From: Aromatoleum diolicum
Lineage (GTDB): Bacteria; Pseudomonadota; Gammaproteobacteria; Burkholderiales; Rhodocyclaceae
Reading direction: 5' to 3'
Assembly (NCBI RefSeq): GCF_012910955.1
Contig: NZ_WTVQ01000026.1
Coordinates: 1 to 64,000 of the forward strand
DNA: 64,000 nucleotides
Each line of letters opens with the position of its first letter. The stretch's first letter is position 1. The translations under genes and the position numbers were made by a program. Positions 27,030 through 36,996 of this stretch are shown here, piece after piece. Below the pieces are notes generated by a model. It was not told the origin of the DNA. It ran no database searches and saw nothing but the letters and a program-made list of their open reading frames with translations.

Positions 27030-28252
27030 AATTCGTCAGCGCCCTGTCCGGAATGTTTGGTGCTCGCGGCGGTGTCGGCGCAGATACGAGTCGTGCCGTC
27101 AATCGGCTGATGCGTCCCGCGGAGTCCGCGCGCGATCTTGATCCCTTGTTGATCTGGTCGGCGGCGGGGCTCTTGCTGATCGGGTTGGTGATGGTCTATT
27201 CGTCGTCGATCGCGATTGCCGAGGGGAGCCGCTTTACAGGCTATCAGCAGCACTTCTTCGTCCTCCGCCATGCGCTGTTCCTGTCCATCGGCGTGGCGGG
27301 CGGTCTGATGGCCTTCCAGATCTCGATGCGACAGTGGCAGCAGTTCGCACCCTTGCTCTTCATGGCGGGGTTGGTGCTGCTGGTCGTGGTGCTGATCCCC
27401 GGGGTCGGACGCGAGGTCAACGGTGCGCAACGCTGGTTGCCGCTGGGACCGATCAATCTGCAGCCGTCTGAGCTGATGAAGCTGTTTGCCGCGCTGTATG
27501 CGGCCGACTACACCGTGCGCAAGCTTCCCGACATGGGCAGCTTCCGGCGTGGCTTCCTGCCGATGGCGGCAACCATTGTGCTGGTCGGCTTCCTGCTGCT
27601 GCGCGAGCCTGATTTCGGCGCCTTCGTCGTCATCACTGCGATCGCGTTCGGCGTCCTGTTCCTCGGCGGCATCAACGTGCGCGCTTTCGTGCTGCTTGCG
27701 CTCGTGGCACTTGTCGGCCTGGCTTTGCTGGTGTGGCTGTCGCCGTACCGGCGCGACCGTCTGTTCGGCTTCATGGACCCGTGGCAGGACGCCTTCGGCA
27801 AGGGCTACCAGCTCTCGCACGCGCTGATTGCCTTCGGCCGCGGCGAATGGTTCGGTGTCGGGCTTGGCGCGAGCGTCGAGAAGCTGTTCTATCTGCCGGA
27901 GGCCCATACCGATTTCCTGCTCGCCGTGATCGCCGAGGAGCTTGGCCTGGTCGGCGTGCTGACGATCGTCGTGCTGTTCGCGATCCTCGTGCATCGCGCC
28001 ATGCTGATCGGGCGCGAGGCAATCAAGCTGGAGCGATATTTTTCCGGCCTCGTGGCGATGGGCATCGGCCTGTGGATCGGCGTGCAGTCGTTCATCAATA
28101 TGGGCGTCAATATGGGCCTGCTGCCCACCAAGGGCCTGACGCTGCCGCTGATGAGCTTCGGCGGATCGGGGATCGTCGCCAACTGCCTCGCGATCGCCAT
28201 AGTTCTCCGGATTGACTGGGAGAACAGGCAAGTCATGCGGGGGCGCTCATGA
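27026..28252 (+). CDS. ftsW: FtsW, SEDS-family septal peptidoglycan glycosyltransferase
   Basis: 408 residues with about ten transmembrane helices. The SEDS hallmarks are [22 protein letters not shown] (split here as [11 protein letters not shown] and NLQPSELMK), [37 protein letters not shown] and [13 protein letters not shown]. It polymerises lipid II at the septum with FtsI. ATG overlaps the murD stop by 4 bases. A cytoplasmic N-terminal extension of ~40 residues precedes the first helix. Confidence 0.98.
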   Translation: MKFVSALSGMFGARGGVGADTSRAVNRLMRPAESARDLDPLLIWSAAGLLLIGLVMVYSSSIAIAEGSRFTGYQQHFFVLRHALFLSIGVAGGLMAFQISMRQWQQFAPLLFMAGLVLLVVVLIPGVGREVNGAQRWLPLGPINLQPSELMKLFAALYAADYTVRKLPDMGSFRRGFLPMAATIVLVGFLLLREPDFGAFVVITAIAFGVLFLGGINVRAFVLLALVALVGLALLVWLSPYRRDRLFGFMDPWQDAFGKGYQLSHALIAFGRGEWFGVGLGASVEKLFYLPEAHTDFLLAVIAEELGLVGVLTIVVLFAILVHRAMLIGREAIKLERYFSGLVAMGIGLWIGVQSFINMGVNMGLLPTKGLTLPLMSFGGSGIVANCLAIAIVLRIDWENRQVMRGRS

Positions 28253-29319
28253 AGACCTTGCTCGTCATGGCAGGCGGTACTGGTGGCCACATCTTCCCGG
28301 GCATTGCAGTCGCGGAACAATTGCGCAGCCAGGGCTGGCGCATCGTCTGGATGGGGAGTCCGGACGGGATGGAGGCGCGCATCGTGCCCGAAAAGGGTTA
28401 CGAAACCGCGTGGGTGCGCTTTTCGGCCCTGCGCGGCAAGGGCTTGCTGCGCAAGCTGCTGCTGCCGCTCAACCTGCTGCGCGGTTTCTGGCAGGCGCTG
28501 GGCGAACTGCGTCGTATCCGCCCGGATGTCGTACTCGGCATGGGCGGCTACGTGACCTTTCCCGGCGGAATGATGGCCGCGCTGCTTGGGCGTCCCCTGG
28601 TGCTGCACGAGCAGAACTCGGTCGCCGGGCTCGCGAATCGTGTGCTTGCCGGCGTTGCCGATCGCGTCCTGTCCGGATTTCCGAAAACCCTGAAGAAAGC
28701 GGGCTGGGTCGGCAACCCGGTGCGCGCCGACATCGCTGCAGTGGCGCCGCCTGCCGAACGTTTCGCCGGGCGTGGTGGCCCGCTGAAAGTGCTGGTGGTC
28801 GGCGGCAGTCTCGGCGCGGCAGTGCTGAATGAAACTGTACCGGTGGCACTCGCGCGCATGCGTCCGGATGTGCGTCCTGTCGTCACGCATCAAGCCGGCG
28901 CGACGCAGATCGACGCATTGCGTGCCGCATACGCCGGCGCAGGGGTCGAGGGCCAGTTGCTGCCCTTCATCGACGACATGGCGGCGAAATATGCCGAGGC
29001 CGACCTGGTGATCTGCCGGGCCGGGGCGCTCACCGTGGCCGAACTTGCCGCGGTCGGCGCCGCAAGCCTGCTGGTGCCTTACCCCCACGCGGTGGACGAT
29101 CACCAGACCGGCAACGCCCGTTTTCTCGCCGATCAGGGCGCGGCTTACCTGCTGCCACAGGGCGAACTCGATGCCGAACGGCTGGCGGGCATCCTCGCCA
29201 GTCTGGATCGCGCACGTCTGCTTGAAATGGCCTGCAAGGCACGTGCGTTGGCGAAGCCGCGTGCGGCCGAGGCGGTCGCGCAGGTCTGTGAGGCGCTCGC
29301 GGCCGGGAGGAAGGAATGA
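28249..29319 (+). CDS. murG: MurG, lipid II-forming N-acetylglucosaminyltransferase
   Basis: 356 residues, GT-B fold. [64 protein letters not shown], and [25 protein letters not shown] (in pieces) cover both domains and the UDP-GlcNAc site. It adds GlcNAc to lipid I at the inner face of the membrane. Overlaps ftsW and murC by 4 bases each. Confidence 0.99.
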   Translation: MKTLLVMAGGTGGHIFPGIAVAEQLRSQGWRIVWMGSPDGMEARIVPEKGYETAWVRFSALRGKGLLRKLLLPLNLLRGFWQALGELRRIRPDVVLGMGGYVTFPGGMMAALLGRPLVLHEQNSVAGLANRVLAGVADRVLSGFPKTLKKAGWVGNPVRADIAAVAPPAERFAGRGGPLKVLVVGGSLGAAVLNETVPVALARMRPDVRPVVTHQAGATQIDALRAAYAGAGVEGQLLPFIDDMAAKYAEADLVICRAGALTVAELAAVGAASLLVPYPHAVDDHQTGNARFLADQGAAYLLPQGELDAERLAGILASLDRARLLEMACKARALAKPRAAEAVAQVCEALAAGRKE

Positions 29320-30731
29320 AACACAAAGTCAAACGCATTCACTTTGTCGGTATCGGCGGCGCCGGCATGAGCGGCATCGCCGAGGTGCTGGTGAACCTCG
29401 GGTTCACCGTAAGCGGCTCCGACCTGGGCGAAAACGCAGCGACCCGGCGTCTGCATGCGCTGGGTGCGCGCGTGGTATCCGGCCATGCCGCCGAAAACGT
29501 TGCCGACGCTGACGCGGTGGTGATTTCGACCGCGGTGCGCAACGACAACCCGGAAGTGGTTGCCGCGCGTGCGCGCCATGTGCCGGTGGTGCCGCGCGCG
29601 CAAATGCTGGCCGAATTGATGCGCCTCAAGCAGGGCATCGCGATCGCCGGCACGCACGGCAAGACCACGACGACCTCGCTGGTGGCCAGCATTCTCGCCG
29701 AAGGTGGCATGGACCCGACTTTCGTCATCGGCGGCAAGCTCAACGCCGCCGGTGCCAATGCGCGGCTTGGGAAGGGCGATTTCCTGGTCGCCGAAGCGGA
29801 CGAGTCCGATGCGTCTTTTCTGCTGCTGACGCCGGTGATTTCGGTGGTGACGAACATCGACGCCGATCACATGGACACCTACGGGCACGATTTCGCGCGA
29901 CTCAAGCAGGCCTTCATCGATTTCCTGCAGCATCTGCCGTTCTACGGCGTGGCGGTGTTGTGCGAGGACGATCCCCACGTGCGCTCGATCATGCCGCTGG
30001 TGTCGAAACAGATCGTGCGCTATGGCTTCTCCGAGACAGCCAACATCCGCGCCGAAAACATCCGTGCCGAAGGCGGCCGGATGCTGTTCGATGCGGTGCG
30101 CGTCAACGGTACGATCAGCCGCCTGCCGATCGAACTGAATCTGCCCGGTCTGCACAACGTGCTCAACGCGCTGGCGGCGATCGCCGTGGCGACCGAGGTG
30201 CAGGTGCCGGATGCCTCGATCATCAAGGCGCTGGCGGATTTCAAGGGCGTAGGCCGGCGCTTCCAGCGCTACGGCGAAGTGGCGCTGCGCAATGACGATG
30301 GCAGTGAGCGCGGCAGCTTCACGCTGATCGACGACTACGGTCACCACCCGGTCGAGATGGCGGCGACACTCGCCGCGGCACGCGGGGCCTTTCCCGGTCG
30401 GCGCCTGGTACTGGCCTTCCAGCCGCATCGCTATACGCGCACTCGCGACTGCTTCGAGGACTTCGTCAAGGTGCTATCGACCGTCGATGCGCTGCTGCTC
30501 GCGGAAGTCTACGCGGCAGGCGAGCAACCGGTCGTCGCAGCCGACGGTCGCTCACTGGCGCGGGCGATTCGTGTCGCAGGCAAGGTCGAACCGATCTTCG
30601 TCGAGGACATCGGCGAGATGCCGGCGACGATCCTGTCGGCTGTGCGTGATGGCGACGTGGTAATCACGATGGGTGCCGGCTCGATTGGCGGCGTGCCCGG
30701 GAAACTGGCAAACAACGAGGAACTGGTGTGA
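29316..30731 (+). CDS. murC: MurC, UDP-N-acetylmuramate:L-alanine ligase
   Basis: 471 residues. [20 protein letters not shown] with the [12 protein letters not shown] loop, [43 protein letters not shown] and [14 protein letters not shown] are classic for MurC. It commits UDP-MurNAc to the peptide pathway. The paralogue Mpl at 11908-13263 performs the recycling version of this reaction. murB, often between murC and ddl in other bacteria, is absent here. Confidence 0.99.
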   Translation: MKHKVKRIHFVGIGGAGMSGIAEVLVNLGFTVSGSDLGENAATRRLHALGARVVSGHAAENVADADAVVISTAVRNDNPEVVAARARHVPVVPRAQMLAELMRLKQGIAIAGTHGKTTTTSLVASILAEGGMDPTFVIGGKLNAAGANARLGKGDFLVAEADESDASFLLLTPVISVVTNIDADHMDTYGHDFARLKQAFIDFLQHLPFYGVAVLCEDDPHVRSIMPLVSKQIVRYGFSETANIRAENIRAEGGRMLFDAVRVNGTISRLPIELNLPGLHNVLNALAAIAVATEVQVPDASIIKALADFKGVGRRFQRYGEVALRNDDGSERGSFTLIDDYGHHPVEMAATLAAARGAFPGRRLVLAFQPHRYTRTRDCFEDFVKVLSTVDALLLAEVYAAGEQPVVAADGRSLARAIRVAGKVEPIFVEDIGEMPATILSAVRDGDVVITMGAGSIGGVPGKLANNEELV

Positions 30732-31675
30732 CAAGCACGGGCGACGCGAGCGGCAAGATCGCGAACGGAAAATTCGGCAAGGTTGCGGTGCTGCTCGGCG
30801 GTACGTCCGCGGAGCGTGATGTGTCGCTGATGTCCGGCAACGCGGTGCTGGCAGCCCTGTGCGCGGCCGGCGTGGATGCACACGGCTTCGATCCGGCCGA
30901 ACTCGATCTGCACATTCTCAAGGAACAGGGCTACGACCGTGCGTTCATCGCGCTGCATGGCCGAGGTGGCGAGGACGGCACCGTGCAGGGCATGCTGGAA
31001 CTACTCAAGATTCCATACACCGGCAGTGGCGTGATGGCGTCCGCTCTGTCGATGGACAAGTGGCGGACCAAGATGGTGTGGGCCGCTTGCGGCCTGCCGA
31101 CGCCGCGCTACGCGATCCTGAATGCCGACACCGACTGGGATGCCGTGGTCGCGGATCTCGGCCTGCCGATCTTCGTCAAGCCGGTGCACGAAGGCTCCAG
31201 CATGGGCGCCACCAAGGTCACCCAGGCCACTCAGCTGAAGGCCGCATGGGAACTCGCCGTGCGTTTCGACGACCTGGTGATCGCCGAGGAATTCATCACC
31301 GGGGCGGAACTGACCGCGCCGTTTCTGCGTGACCGTGCACTGCCGCTGATCCGCATCGAAGCGCCCGGCGGTAACTACGACTACCAGAACAAGTATTTCA
31401 CCGACGATACCCGTTATCTGTGCCCGAGCGGCCTGCCCGCGGAGCAGGAGGCAGCGCTGCAGGCGCTGGTTATGAAGAGCGCACAGGTGCTCGGTTGCCG
31501 TGGCTGGGGGCGTGCCGACCTGATCCTCTCCGCCGATGGTCGCCCGTATTTGCTCGAGATGAACACTTCGCCGGGCATGACCGGTCACTCGCTGGTGCCG
31601 ATGTCGGCAAAGGTTGCGGGCATGGGATTCACCGAGCTGTGCCTGGCGATTCTTGAGGACGCGCGCCTTGGCTGA
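30728..31675 (+). CDS. ddl: Ddl, D-alanine:D-alanine ligase
   Basis: 315 residues, GTG start overlapping the murC stop. ATP-grasp fold with [51 protein letters not shown], and the metal/substrate segment [19 protein letters not shown]. It supplies the dipeptide used by MurF. DdlB-type by size and dcw location. Confidence 0.99.
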   Translation: MTSTGDASGKIANGKFGKVAVLLGGTSAERDVSLMSGNAVLAALCAAGVDAHGFDPAELDLHILKEQGYDRAFIALHGRGGEDGTVQGMLELLKIPYTGSGVMASALSMDKWRTKMVWAACGLPTPRYAILNADTDWDAVVADLGLPIFVKPVHEGSSMGATKVTQATQLKAAWELAVRFDDLVIAEEFITGAELTAPFLRDRALPLIRIEAPGGNYDYQNKYFTDDTRYLCPSGLPAEQEAALQALVMKSAQVLGCRGWGRADLILSADGRPYLLEMNTSPGMTGHSLVPMSAKVAGMGFTELCLAILEDARLG

Positions 31676-31754
31676 TTTTCGCTCCCTTTCCCCGATCGCC
31701 CAGGGCGTGTCCGGCGCAGGCCGGAACCCCGCTCGCGCGCGCGAAAGGGAAGGG

Positions 31755-32504
31755 GTGTGGCATCGCCCGGGGGTGTTGAATCTGATTTCCGATGTGCTGA
31801 TGCTGTTTGCCGCTGTCGCGCTCGGATATGCGTTGGTGGTGTGGTTCCTGTCGCGGCCGCTGTTCCCGCTGCGCGAGGTCGTCGTGTTGACGCCGCCGGC
31901 GCAGGTCACTACGGCGCAGCTCGAATACGTTGCGCGCAGGGCCATTCGCGGTAATTTCTTCTCGGTGGATCTCGAAGCCGTGCGCGAGATGTTCGAGAAG
32001 CTCCCGTGGGTGCGGCGCGCCGAGGTGCGGCGGCGCTGGCCCGACGTGCTCGAACTGCGCCTCGAGGAACATCAGGCCGTTGCCTACTGGACCGTCTCCG
32101 ACAGCGGTGAAACCCATCTCGTCAATCACCAGGGCGAAGTGTTTGTGGCCGCGAGCAACGCCGAAATGCCTTCGTTCTCAGGTCCGCAGGGATCGGCGGC
32201 GTATCTGCAGGCGAAGCATCGAGAATTCGACGCCGTGCTTGAGCCCTTGGGGCGCAAGCTAGTGAGCCTTGTGCTGTCGGCACGCGAAGCGTGGCAGCTC
32301 AAACTCGACGACGGCATGGTGATCGTACTGGGCCGCGATCAGGAGAAGGCGCCGATCAGCGAGCGGCTGGTGCGCTTCGTCCGTGCCTGGCCGCAGGCGA
32401 GCGAAAGGATTGGAGTACAGGTGGCGGTAGCGGACCTCCGCTATCCGAGCGGATTCGCCCTCACCCCCGTGGGGGACGTCAAAGCAGCGAAAGGCAAGCA
32501 ATGA
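31755..32504 (+). CDS. ftsQ: FtsQ, divisome POTRA-domain membrane protein
   Basis: 249 residues from the GTG at 31755: a short cytoplasmic end MWHRPGVLNLISD, one transmembrane helix (VLMLFAAVALGYALVVWFL), a POTRA domain (PLREVVVLTPPAQ...GNFFSVDLEAVREMFEKLPWV split) and the beta domain. The GTG is preferred because a purine-rich aaagggaaggg directly precedes it and the N-terminus matches betaproteobacterial FtsQ as I recall it. A TTG at 31668, overlapping ddl by 8 bases, would add 29 Arg/Pro-rich residues and cannot be excluded. The end overlaps ftsA by 4 bases. Confidence 0.9.
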   Translation: MWHRPGVLNLISDVLMLFAAVALGYALVVWFLSRPLFPLREVVVLTPPAQVTTAQLEYVARRAIRGNFFSVDLEAVREMFEKLPWVRRAEVRRRWPDVLELRLEEHQAVAYWTVSDSGETHLVNHQGEVFVAASNAEMPSFSGPQGSAAYLQAKHREFDAVLEPLGRKLVSLVLSAREAWQLKLDDGMVIVLGRDQEKAPISERLVRFVRAWPQASERIGVQVAVADLRYPSGFALTPVGDVKAAKGKQ

Positions 32505-33730
32505 GCAAGGAATACAAGGACCTGATCGTCGGGCTCGACATCGGCACAGCAAAGGTCACCTGCATGGTGGCCGAGGCGCGCCCCGACGGGCGACTGAACG
32601 TCGTTGGTGTCGGCACGCAACCCACCAGCGGTCTCAAGCGCGGTGTGGTGGTGAATATCGAGGCCACGGTGGATGCGATTTCGCGCGTGATCCAGGAAGT
32701 CGAGTTGATGGCCGACTGCAAGATCCGCGACGTCTACACCGGGATCGCCGGCAGCCACATCAAAAGCTTCAACTCCAACGGCATGGTCGCGATCAAGGAC
32801 AAGGAAGTCACGCCGATGGACGTCGAGCGTGTCATCGAGGTGGCGCGCGCAATGCCTATCCCGGCCGAACAGCAGATCCTGCACATCCTGACCCAGGAAT
32901 TCATCATCGACGGGCAGGGCGGCGTGCGAGAGCCGATCGGCATGAGCGGCGTGAAGCTCGAGGTCAAGGTGCATATCGTCACCGGCGCGGTGTCGGCGGC
33001 GCAGAACGTCATCAAGTGCGTGCGCCGCTGCGGCCTCGAAGTGATGGACCTGATCCTGCAACCGCTGGCCTCGAGCTATGCGGTGCTGACCGAGGACGAG
33101 AAGGATCTGGGCGTGTGTCTCGTCGATATCGGCGGCGGCACCACCGACATTGCGGTGTTCACCCACGGTGCGATCCGTCATACCGCGGTGCTGCCGGTAG
33201 CCGGCGACCAGATCACCAACGACATCGCGATGGCGCTGCGCACCCCGACCTCCGAAGCGGAGGAAATCAAGATTCGTCACGGGGTCGCGATGCACACCCT
33301 GGCCGATCCCGACGAAATGATCGAGGTTCCCGGCGTCGGCGATCGCCCGCCGCGCCCGCTGTCGCGCCAGCGTCTCGCCGACGTGATCGAGCCGCGCGTG
33401 TCGGAGCTGTTCGAACTGGTGCAGGCCGAACTGCGCCGCAGCGGTTACGAGGAATTGCTGTCGTCCGGCATCGTCCTCACCGGCGGATCCTCGGTGATGC
33501 TCGGAATGGTCGAACTCGGCGAAGAAGTGTTCCACATGCCGGTGCGGGTTGGTGCGCCGCAGTACGCCGGTGGGCTGGCGGATGTGGTGTGCCATCCGCG
33601 TTATGCGACAGCGATGGGATTGGTGATGGAAGGTTTTGCACAGCGTCGCCGGGGCATCCTGGCGCGCGAAACACGCAGCGTGCGTCAGGTCTTCGGGCGC
33701 ATGAAAGCGTGGTTTGAAAAGAATTTTTGA
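32501..33730 (+). CDS. ftsA: FtsA, actin-like membrane tether for FtsZ
   Basis: 409 residues. LIVGLDIGTAKVTCMVAE is the phosphate-1 loop, GLKRGVVVNIEATVDAI the SHS2/1C region entry, LVDIGGGTTDIAVF the phosphate-2 loop and GIVLTGGSSVMLGM the adenosine motif. The amphipathic C-terminal membrane-targeting helix is visible as RQVFGRMKAWFEKNF. It anchors FtsZ and recruits late division proteins. ATG overlaps the ftsQ stop. Confidence 0.99.
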   Translation: MSKEYKDLIVGLDIGTAKVTCMVAEARPDGRLNVVGVGTQPTSGLKRGVVVNIEATVDAISRVIQEVELMADCKIRDVYTGIAGSHIKSFNSNGMVAIKDKEVTPMDVERVIEVARAMPIPAEQQILHILTQEFIIDGQGGVREPIGMSGVKLEVKVHIVTGAVSAAQNVIKCVRRCGLEVMDLILQPLASSYAVLTEDEKDLGVCLVDIGGGTTDIAVFTHGAIRHTAVLPVAGDQITNDIAMALRTPTSEAEEIKIRHGVAMHTLADPDEMIEVPGVGDRPPRPLSRQRLADVIEPRVSELFELVQAELRRSGYEELLSSGIVLTGGSSVMLGMVELGEEVFHMPVRVGAPQYAGGLADVVCHPRYATAMGLVMEGFAQRRRGILARETRSVRQVFGRMKAWFEKNF

Positions 33731-33783
33731 CCGGATGGCGCGGTTGTTCAGCCAAATTGAATGAGTGGTTGTGCTGAATCCCT

Positions 33784-33819
33784 TATTTAGTTGTAGACTT
33801 CAAAGTTATTACTAAATAT
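33784..33819 (+). promoter_or_regulatory. Putative ftsZ promoter inside an AT-rich inverted repeat
   Basis: TTGTAG (33791-33796), about 16-17 bp, then TAAATA/AAATAT (33813-33819) could form a promoter in the 144-bp ftsA-ftsZ gap. TATTTAGT (33784-33791) and ACTAAATA (33811-33818) are perfect 8-bp inverted arms 19 bp apart, framing both boxes. The segment is markedly AT-rich against its surroundings, suggesting a protein-binding operator. Confidence 0.45.
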
Positions 33820-33874
33820 AGGCTTGGCGGCTGCTTGGTGCATGGTATGGGTTGTTTCCCAGGAGGCGAGGCAA

Positions 33875-35011
33875 ATGTTTGAAATCGTTGAGAAGGAGCA
33901 GACTGGCACGATCATCAAGGTGGTCGGTGTCGGTGGGGCTGGCGGCAATGCCGTCGATCACATGATCCGTGAAGGGGTGCAGGGCGTACAGTTCATCGTC
34001 GCCAACACCGACGCGCAGGCGCTCAGTCGCTGCCTCGCGCCGAACAAGATCCAGCTCGGCAGCTCGGGGCTGGGCGCGGGCTCCAAGCCCGAAGCGGGCC
34101 GTGCCGCGGCGCAGGATTCGCGCGAAGCGATCGCAGCAATGCTCGACGGCGCCCACATGTGCTTCATCACCGGCGGCATGGGGGGCGGCACCGGCACTGG
34201 CGCGGCTCCGGTGGTGGCCGAGATCGCCAAGGAAATGGGCATTCTGACGGTTGCCGTGGTGACCAAGCCGTTCGACTTCGAAAACCGCCTGCGCGTGGCC
34301 GAGAGCGGCGTCGAGGAACTGACCCGTTACGTCGATTCGCTGATCATCGTCCTCAACGACAAGCTGCTTGAAGTGTACGGCGACGACGCCGGCTTCGAGG
34401 AATGTTTCCGCTCCGCCGACAACGTGCTGCGCAGTGCCGTTGGCGGTATCGCCGAGATCATCAACGTGCCGGGCCTGGTCAACGTCGACTTCCAGGACGT
34501 GCGCACCGCGATGGGCGAGATGGGACGCGCGATGATGGGGTCGGCCGAGGCCTCGGGCATGGACCGCGCCCGCATCGCTGCCGAGCAGGCCGCGGTGAGC
34601 CCGCTGCTGGAAGGCACCGAACTGTCCGGCGCACGCTGCGTGCTGATCAACATCACCGCCAGTCGTTCGCTGAAGATGTCCGAAGTGCGCGACGCCGTGA
34701 AGACCGTGCAGGCTTTCGCCGCGCCCGAAGCCTTCGTCAAGTACGGCACCGTGTTCGACGAATCGATGGAGGACCGCGTGCGCGTCACCGTCGTCGCCAC
34801 CGGACTGGGTGTGCCGCGTTCCGCGCGCCAGCCGGTGATGCAGGTCGTTCAGGGGACCGGCACCTATGGCCCGTCCATGGGTATCGACATGAACAACCTG
34901 GATGTGCCCGCAGTGATGCGCAGCGGTCGCCGCACCGCCGTCGAAGCGATGAGTGCCAACGGCATGGGTACCTACGACATCCCGGCCTTCCTGCGAAAAC
35001 AGGCCGACTGA
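33875..35011 (+). CDS. ftsZ: FtsZ, tubulin-like division GTPase
   Basis: 378 residues. Tubulin signature GGGTGTG (103-109), nucleotide-contact loop VGVGGAGGNAVDHMI, NTDAQAL, and the C-terminal conserved tail GTYDIPAFLRKQ that binds FtsA and ZipA-type partners. A consensus Shine-Dalgarno aggagg (33861-33866) eight bases upstream fixes the ATG at 33875. It is the last dcw gene, separated from ftsA by 144 bp with a possible own promoter and closed by a strong terminator. Confidence 0.99.
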   Translation: MFEIVEKEQTGTIIKVVGVGGAGGNAVDHMIREGVQGVQFIVANTDAQALSRCLAPNKIQLGSSGLGAGSKPEAGRAAAQDSREAIAAMLDGAHMCFITGGMGGGTGTGAAPVVAEIAKEMGILTVAVVTKPFDFENRLRVAESGVEELTRYVDSLIIVLNDKLLEVYGDDAGFEECFRSADNVLRSAVGGIAEIINVPGLVNVDFQDVRTAMGEMGRAMMGSAEASGMDRARIAAEQAAVSPLLEGTELSGARCVLINITASRSLKMSEVRDAVKTVQAFAAPEAFVKYGTVFDESMEDRVRVTVVATGLGVPRSARQPVMQVVQGTGTYGPSMGIDMNNLDVPAVMRSGRRTAVEAMSANGMGTYDIPAFLRKQAD

Positions 35012-35033
35012 GCGTAAATCTCCTCGCCCCAAA

Positions 35034-35091
35034 ACGGGCGCCCGATGCAGACCGTCGCCTCCGGTCGGCATCGGGCGCCCGTCATTTTTTT
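35034..35091 (+). terminator. Rho-independent terminator of the dcw cluster
   Basis: A perfect 15-bp outer stem (35034-35048 with 35068-35082) contains GGGCGCCCGATGC and is continued by an inner GACCG/CGGTC pair. It is followed by CATTTTTTT (T7 at 35085-35091). It lies 23 bp after the ftsZ stop and isolates the dcw cluster from lpxC. Confidence 0.95.
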
Positions 35092-35162
35092 GCCCAGCCG
35101 AACGGCCTTCCTCAATGCCGTCACGATTCGTTCAGCGCCCGGCGCACGGGTGACAATTGTCT

Positions 35163-35220
35163 GTTGCATGTTGCGCTGCAACCCCAGGTGCTCCGGTGCG
35201 TCCCGGGTGCGTGTTAAACT
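35163..35220 (+). promoter_or_regulatory. lpxC upstream region: inverted repeat and -10-like box
   Basis: GTTGCA (35163-35168) and TGCAAC (35177-35182) form 6-bp inverted arms with an 8-bp spacer. TAAACT (35215-35220) is a -10-like hexamer 26 bp before the lpxC ATG; no good -35 is at the right spacing. The TTGCA..TGCAA core also occurs in the mpl leader hairpin. Confidence 0.4.
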
Positions 35221-35245
35221 GTTGCCCTGAAACGGGAAGTTAACA

Positions 35246-36166
35246 ATGATCAGGCAGCGTACCCTCAAATCGATCGTCAAGGCCACGGGCGTGGGTCTGC
35301 ACGGCGGACGCAAGGTCCAGCTCGTGCTGCGTCCGGCTGCGCCGGATACGGGCATCGTGTTTCACCGCGTCGATCTCGACCCGCCGGTCGATCTGCCGTC
35401 CGATCCCTATTCCGTGTGCGACACGCGCATGTGTTCGGGCTTGGAACGGGGTGGTGCCAAGGTGGGTACGGTCGAGCACCTGATGTCTGCGCTCGCCGGG
35501 CTGGGGATCGACAATCTGCACGTCGACGTCGATGCACCGGAGATTCCGATCCTTGACGGCAGCTCGGGGCCCTTCGTGTTCCTGCTGCAGTCGGCCGGCA
35601 TCGAGGAGCAGAAGGCGCCGAAGCGCTTTCTGCGGGTCAAGAAGGCGGTCGAATACCGTGAGGACGACAAGTGGGTGCGGCTGGAGCCCTATGACGGTTT
35701 TCGCCTGAGTTTTTCGATCGTGTTCAATCACCCGGCGATCGACAAGACCTCGACCAGTGTCACCGTGGATTTTGCCGAGCAGTCCTACGTGCGGGACGTG
35801 GCTCGTGCGCGCACCTTCGGCTTCATGCAGGATGTCGAGTTCATGCGCGCCAACGGCCTCGCGCTGGGCGGCAGCCTCGATAACGCCATCGTGATGGACG
35901 AGTATCGCGTCCTCAACACCGAAGGGCTGCGTTATGTGGATGAGTTCGTCAAGCACAAGGTGCTCGACGCGATCGGCGATCTCTATCTATGCGGTCATCC
36001 ACTGCTTGCCAGCTATAGCGCGCACAAGGCCGGCCATGCCCTCAACAACCAGGTACTGCGCGTGCTGCTCGAAGACCAGTCGGCATGGGAAATCGTGACG
36101 TTCGAGCAATCAGCCGAGACCCCGGCGGCGGTGAGCCACCAGTTCGATCTGGTCGCTGCGACCTGA
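35246..36166 (+). CDS. lpxC: LpxC, UDP-3-O-acyl-N-acetylglucosamine deacetylase
   Basis: 306 residues. [39 protein letters not shown] (zinc His), the [11 protein letters not shown] segment, [24 protein letters not shown] (in pieces) and the C-terminal [17 protein letters not shown] with zinc His/Asp plus catalytic HKAGHALNN are diagnostic. It is the committed step of lipid A synthesis. In E. coli it follows ftsZ as here; in this window a strong terminator separates the two, so lpxC is expected to be transcribed separately. Confidence 0.99.
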   Translation: MIRQRTLKSIVKATGVGLHGGRKVQLVLRPAAPDTGIVFHRVDLDPPVDLPSDPYSVCDTRMCSGLERGGAKVGTVEHLMSALAGLGIDNLHVDVDAPEIPILDGSSGPFVFLLQSAGIEEQKAPKRFLRVKKAVEYREDDKWVRLEPYDGFRLSFSIVFNHPAIDKTSTSVTVDFAEQSYVRDVARARTFGFMQDVEFMRANGLALGGSLDNAIVMDEYRVLNTEGLRYVDEFVKHKVLDAIGDLYLCGHPLLASYSAHKAGHALNNQVLRVLLEDQSAWEIVTFEQSAETPAAVSHQFDLVAAT

Positions 36167-36178
36167 GCGATACCGGTC

Positions 36179-36367
36179 ATGGTGGTGATCCGCCTGTTCG
36201 CAATTCTGGCGCTGATCGGCGTCGGTGGATCGCTCGTCGCGTGGATGCTGACCGGCAATCCGCGGTATCGCCGCTGGGCATGGAATTTCTTCCGCTCCGG
36301 GCTCGTGATCGTCTTTGTCTTTCTCGCGCTGTTCGCCCTCGAGCGCGTGTTTGTCCCGTTCGCATAG
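36179..36367 (+). CDS. Small two-helix membrane protein of unknown function
   Basis: 62 residues: helix 1 IRLFAILALIGVGGSLVAWML, a basic turn TGNPRYRRWAW, and helix 2 SGLVIVFVFLALFALERVFV. No catalytic motif. It starts 12 bp after lpxC, so it is probably cotranscribed with it, and it converges with dciA (5 bp between stops). I do not recognise a named family. The two-helix hairpin and clean start argue for a real gene rather than chance. Confidence 0.65.
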   Translation: MVVIRLFAILALIGVGGSLVAWMLTGNPRYRRWAWNFFRSGLVIVFVFLALFALERVFVPFA

Positions 36368-36372
36368 GGCGT

Positions 36373-36807
36373 TCAACTGCGACGGCTGCGTTGGACGAGT
36401 CGCTCGAGTGACTCACGCAGTGGCGATCCCTCCGGTAGCGTCGAACTGAATTCCGTCAGGCTCTGGCTGCCCGCCTCGGACAAGGTACGCTGAGTCGGCG
36501 CAGGCGCGGCTTCGTGTTCCTCAATGACTTTCACCTTGACCTGAATCGTCTTGATCAGCAGCCCTGCTGCGGCGAACTGCTGGACCAGACTGGGCGCAAT
36601 CTGCTTCAGGCGGGCGGCCACCGCGCCGCCGTGCGCCAGTAGCACCAGCGTGTCGCCCTTGAAATTGGCAACCGAACAGGCCGCTGTCAGCGCAGGGGGC
36701 AGGTGCTGTTCGAGCAGGTTCTGCAGCCGCATCAGGCGTCCGGCGTGGTCCTTCAGCCGCGCGAGCGCATCGCCGGTGCCGAGGTAACGCTGAATAAGCT
36801 GGGTCAT
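36373..36807 (-). CDS. DciA-like (DUF721) protein, probable replicative-helicase loader/operator
   Basis: 144 residues from the ATG at 36807. The N-terminal helical part (RYLGTGDALARLKDHAGRLM) is followed by the DUF721/DciA KH-like core (ALTAACSVANFKGDTLVLLAHGGAVAARLKQIAPSLVQQF). A basic, probably disordered C-terminus ends the protein. DciA is the ancestral DnaB-interacting protein in bacteria lacking DnaC; a role in helicase loading is inferred from family. It is divergent from secA, an arrangement I recall as conserved in Proteobacteria. An upstream in-frame extension to 36927 lacks family similarity. Confidence 0.8.
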   Translation of the reverse strand: MTQLIQRYLGTGDALARLKDHAGRLMRLQNLLEQHLPPALTAACSVANFKGDTLVLLAHGGAVAARLKQIAPSLVQQFAAAGLLIKTIQVKVKVIEEHEAAPAPTQRTLSEAGSQSLTEFSSTLPEGSPLRESLERLVQRSRRS

Positions 36808-36996
36808 CGTCTTGCCTGATTCGGGTTGCAGTGTCTGATGGTAGGTGTCGTCGGGTGGCGCGGCAAGCCCTTGCCGATTGCGTGCGGTCTTTTTGTCGTC
36901 CACATCTCGCCCATCTCCATGCAGCATCCGGTTCGGGTGCTTGCGGCCAGCATGCTAAACTCCTGCCTTTGCCGAATCGACCGACCAAACACCCTC

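Noticed and set aside
29145-30428. 427-codon minus-strand open frame over murC/murG
   Set aside because: Antisense shadow of clearly identified Mur genes without any motif.
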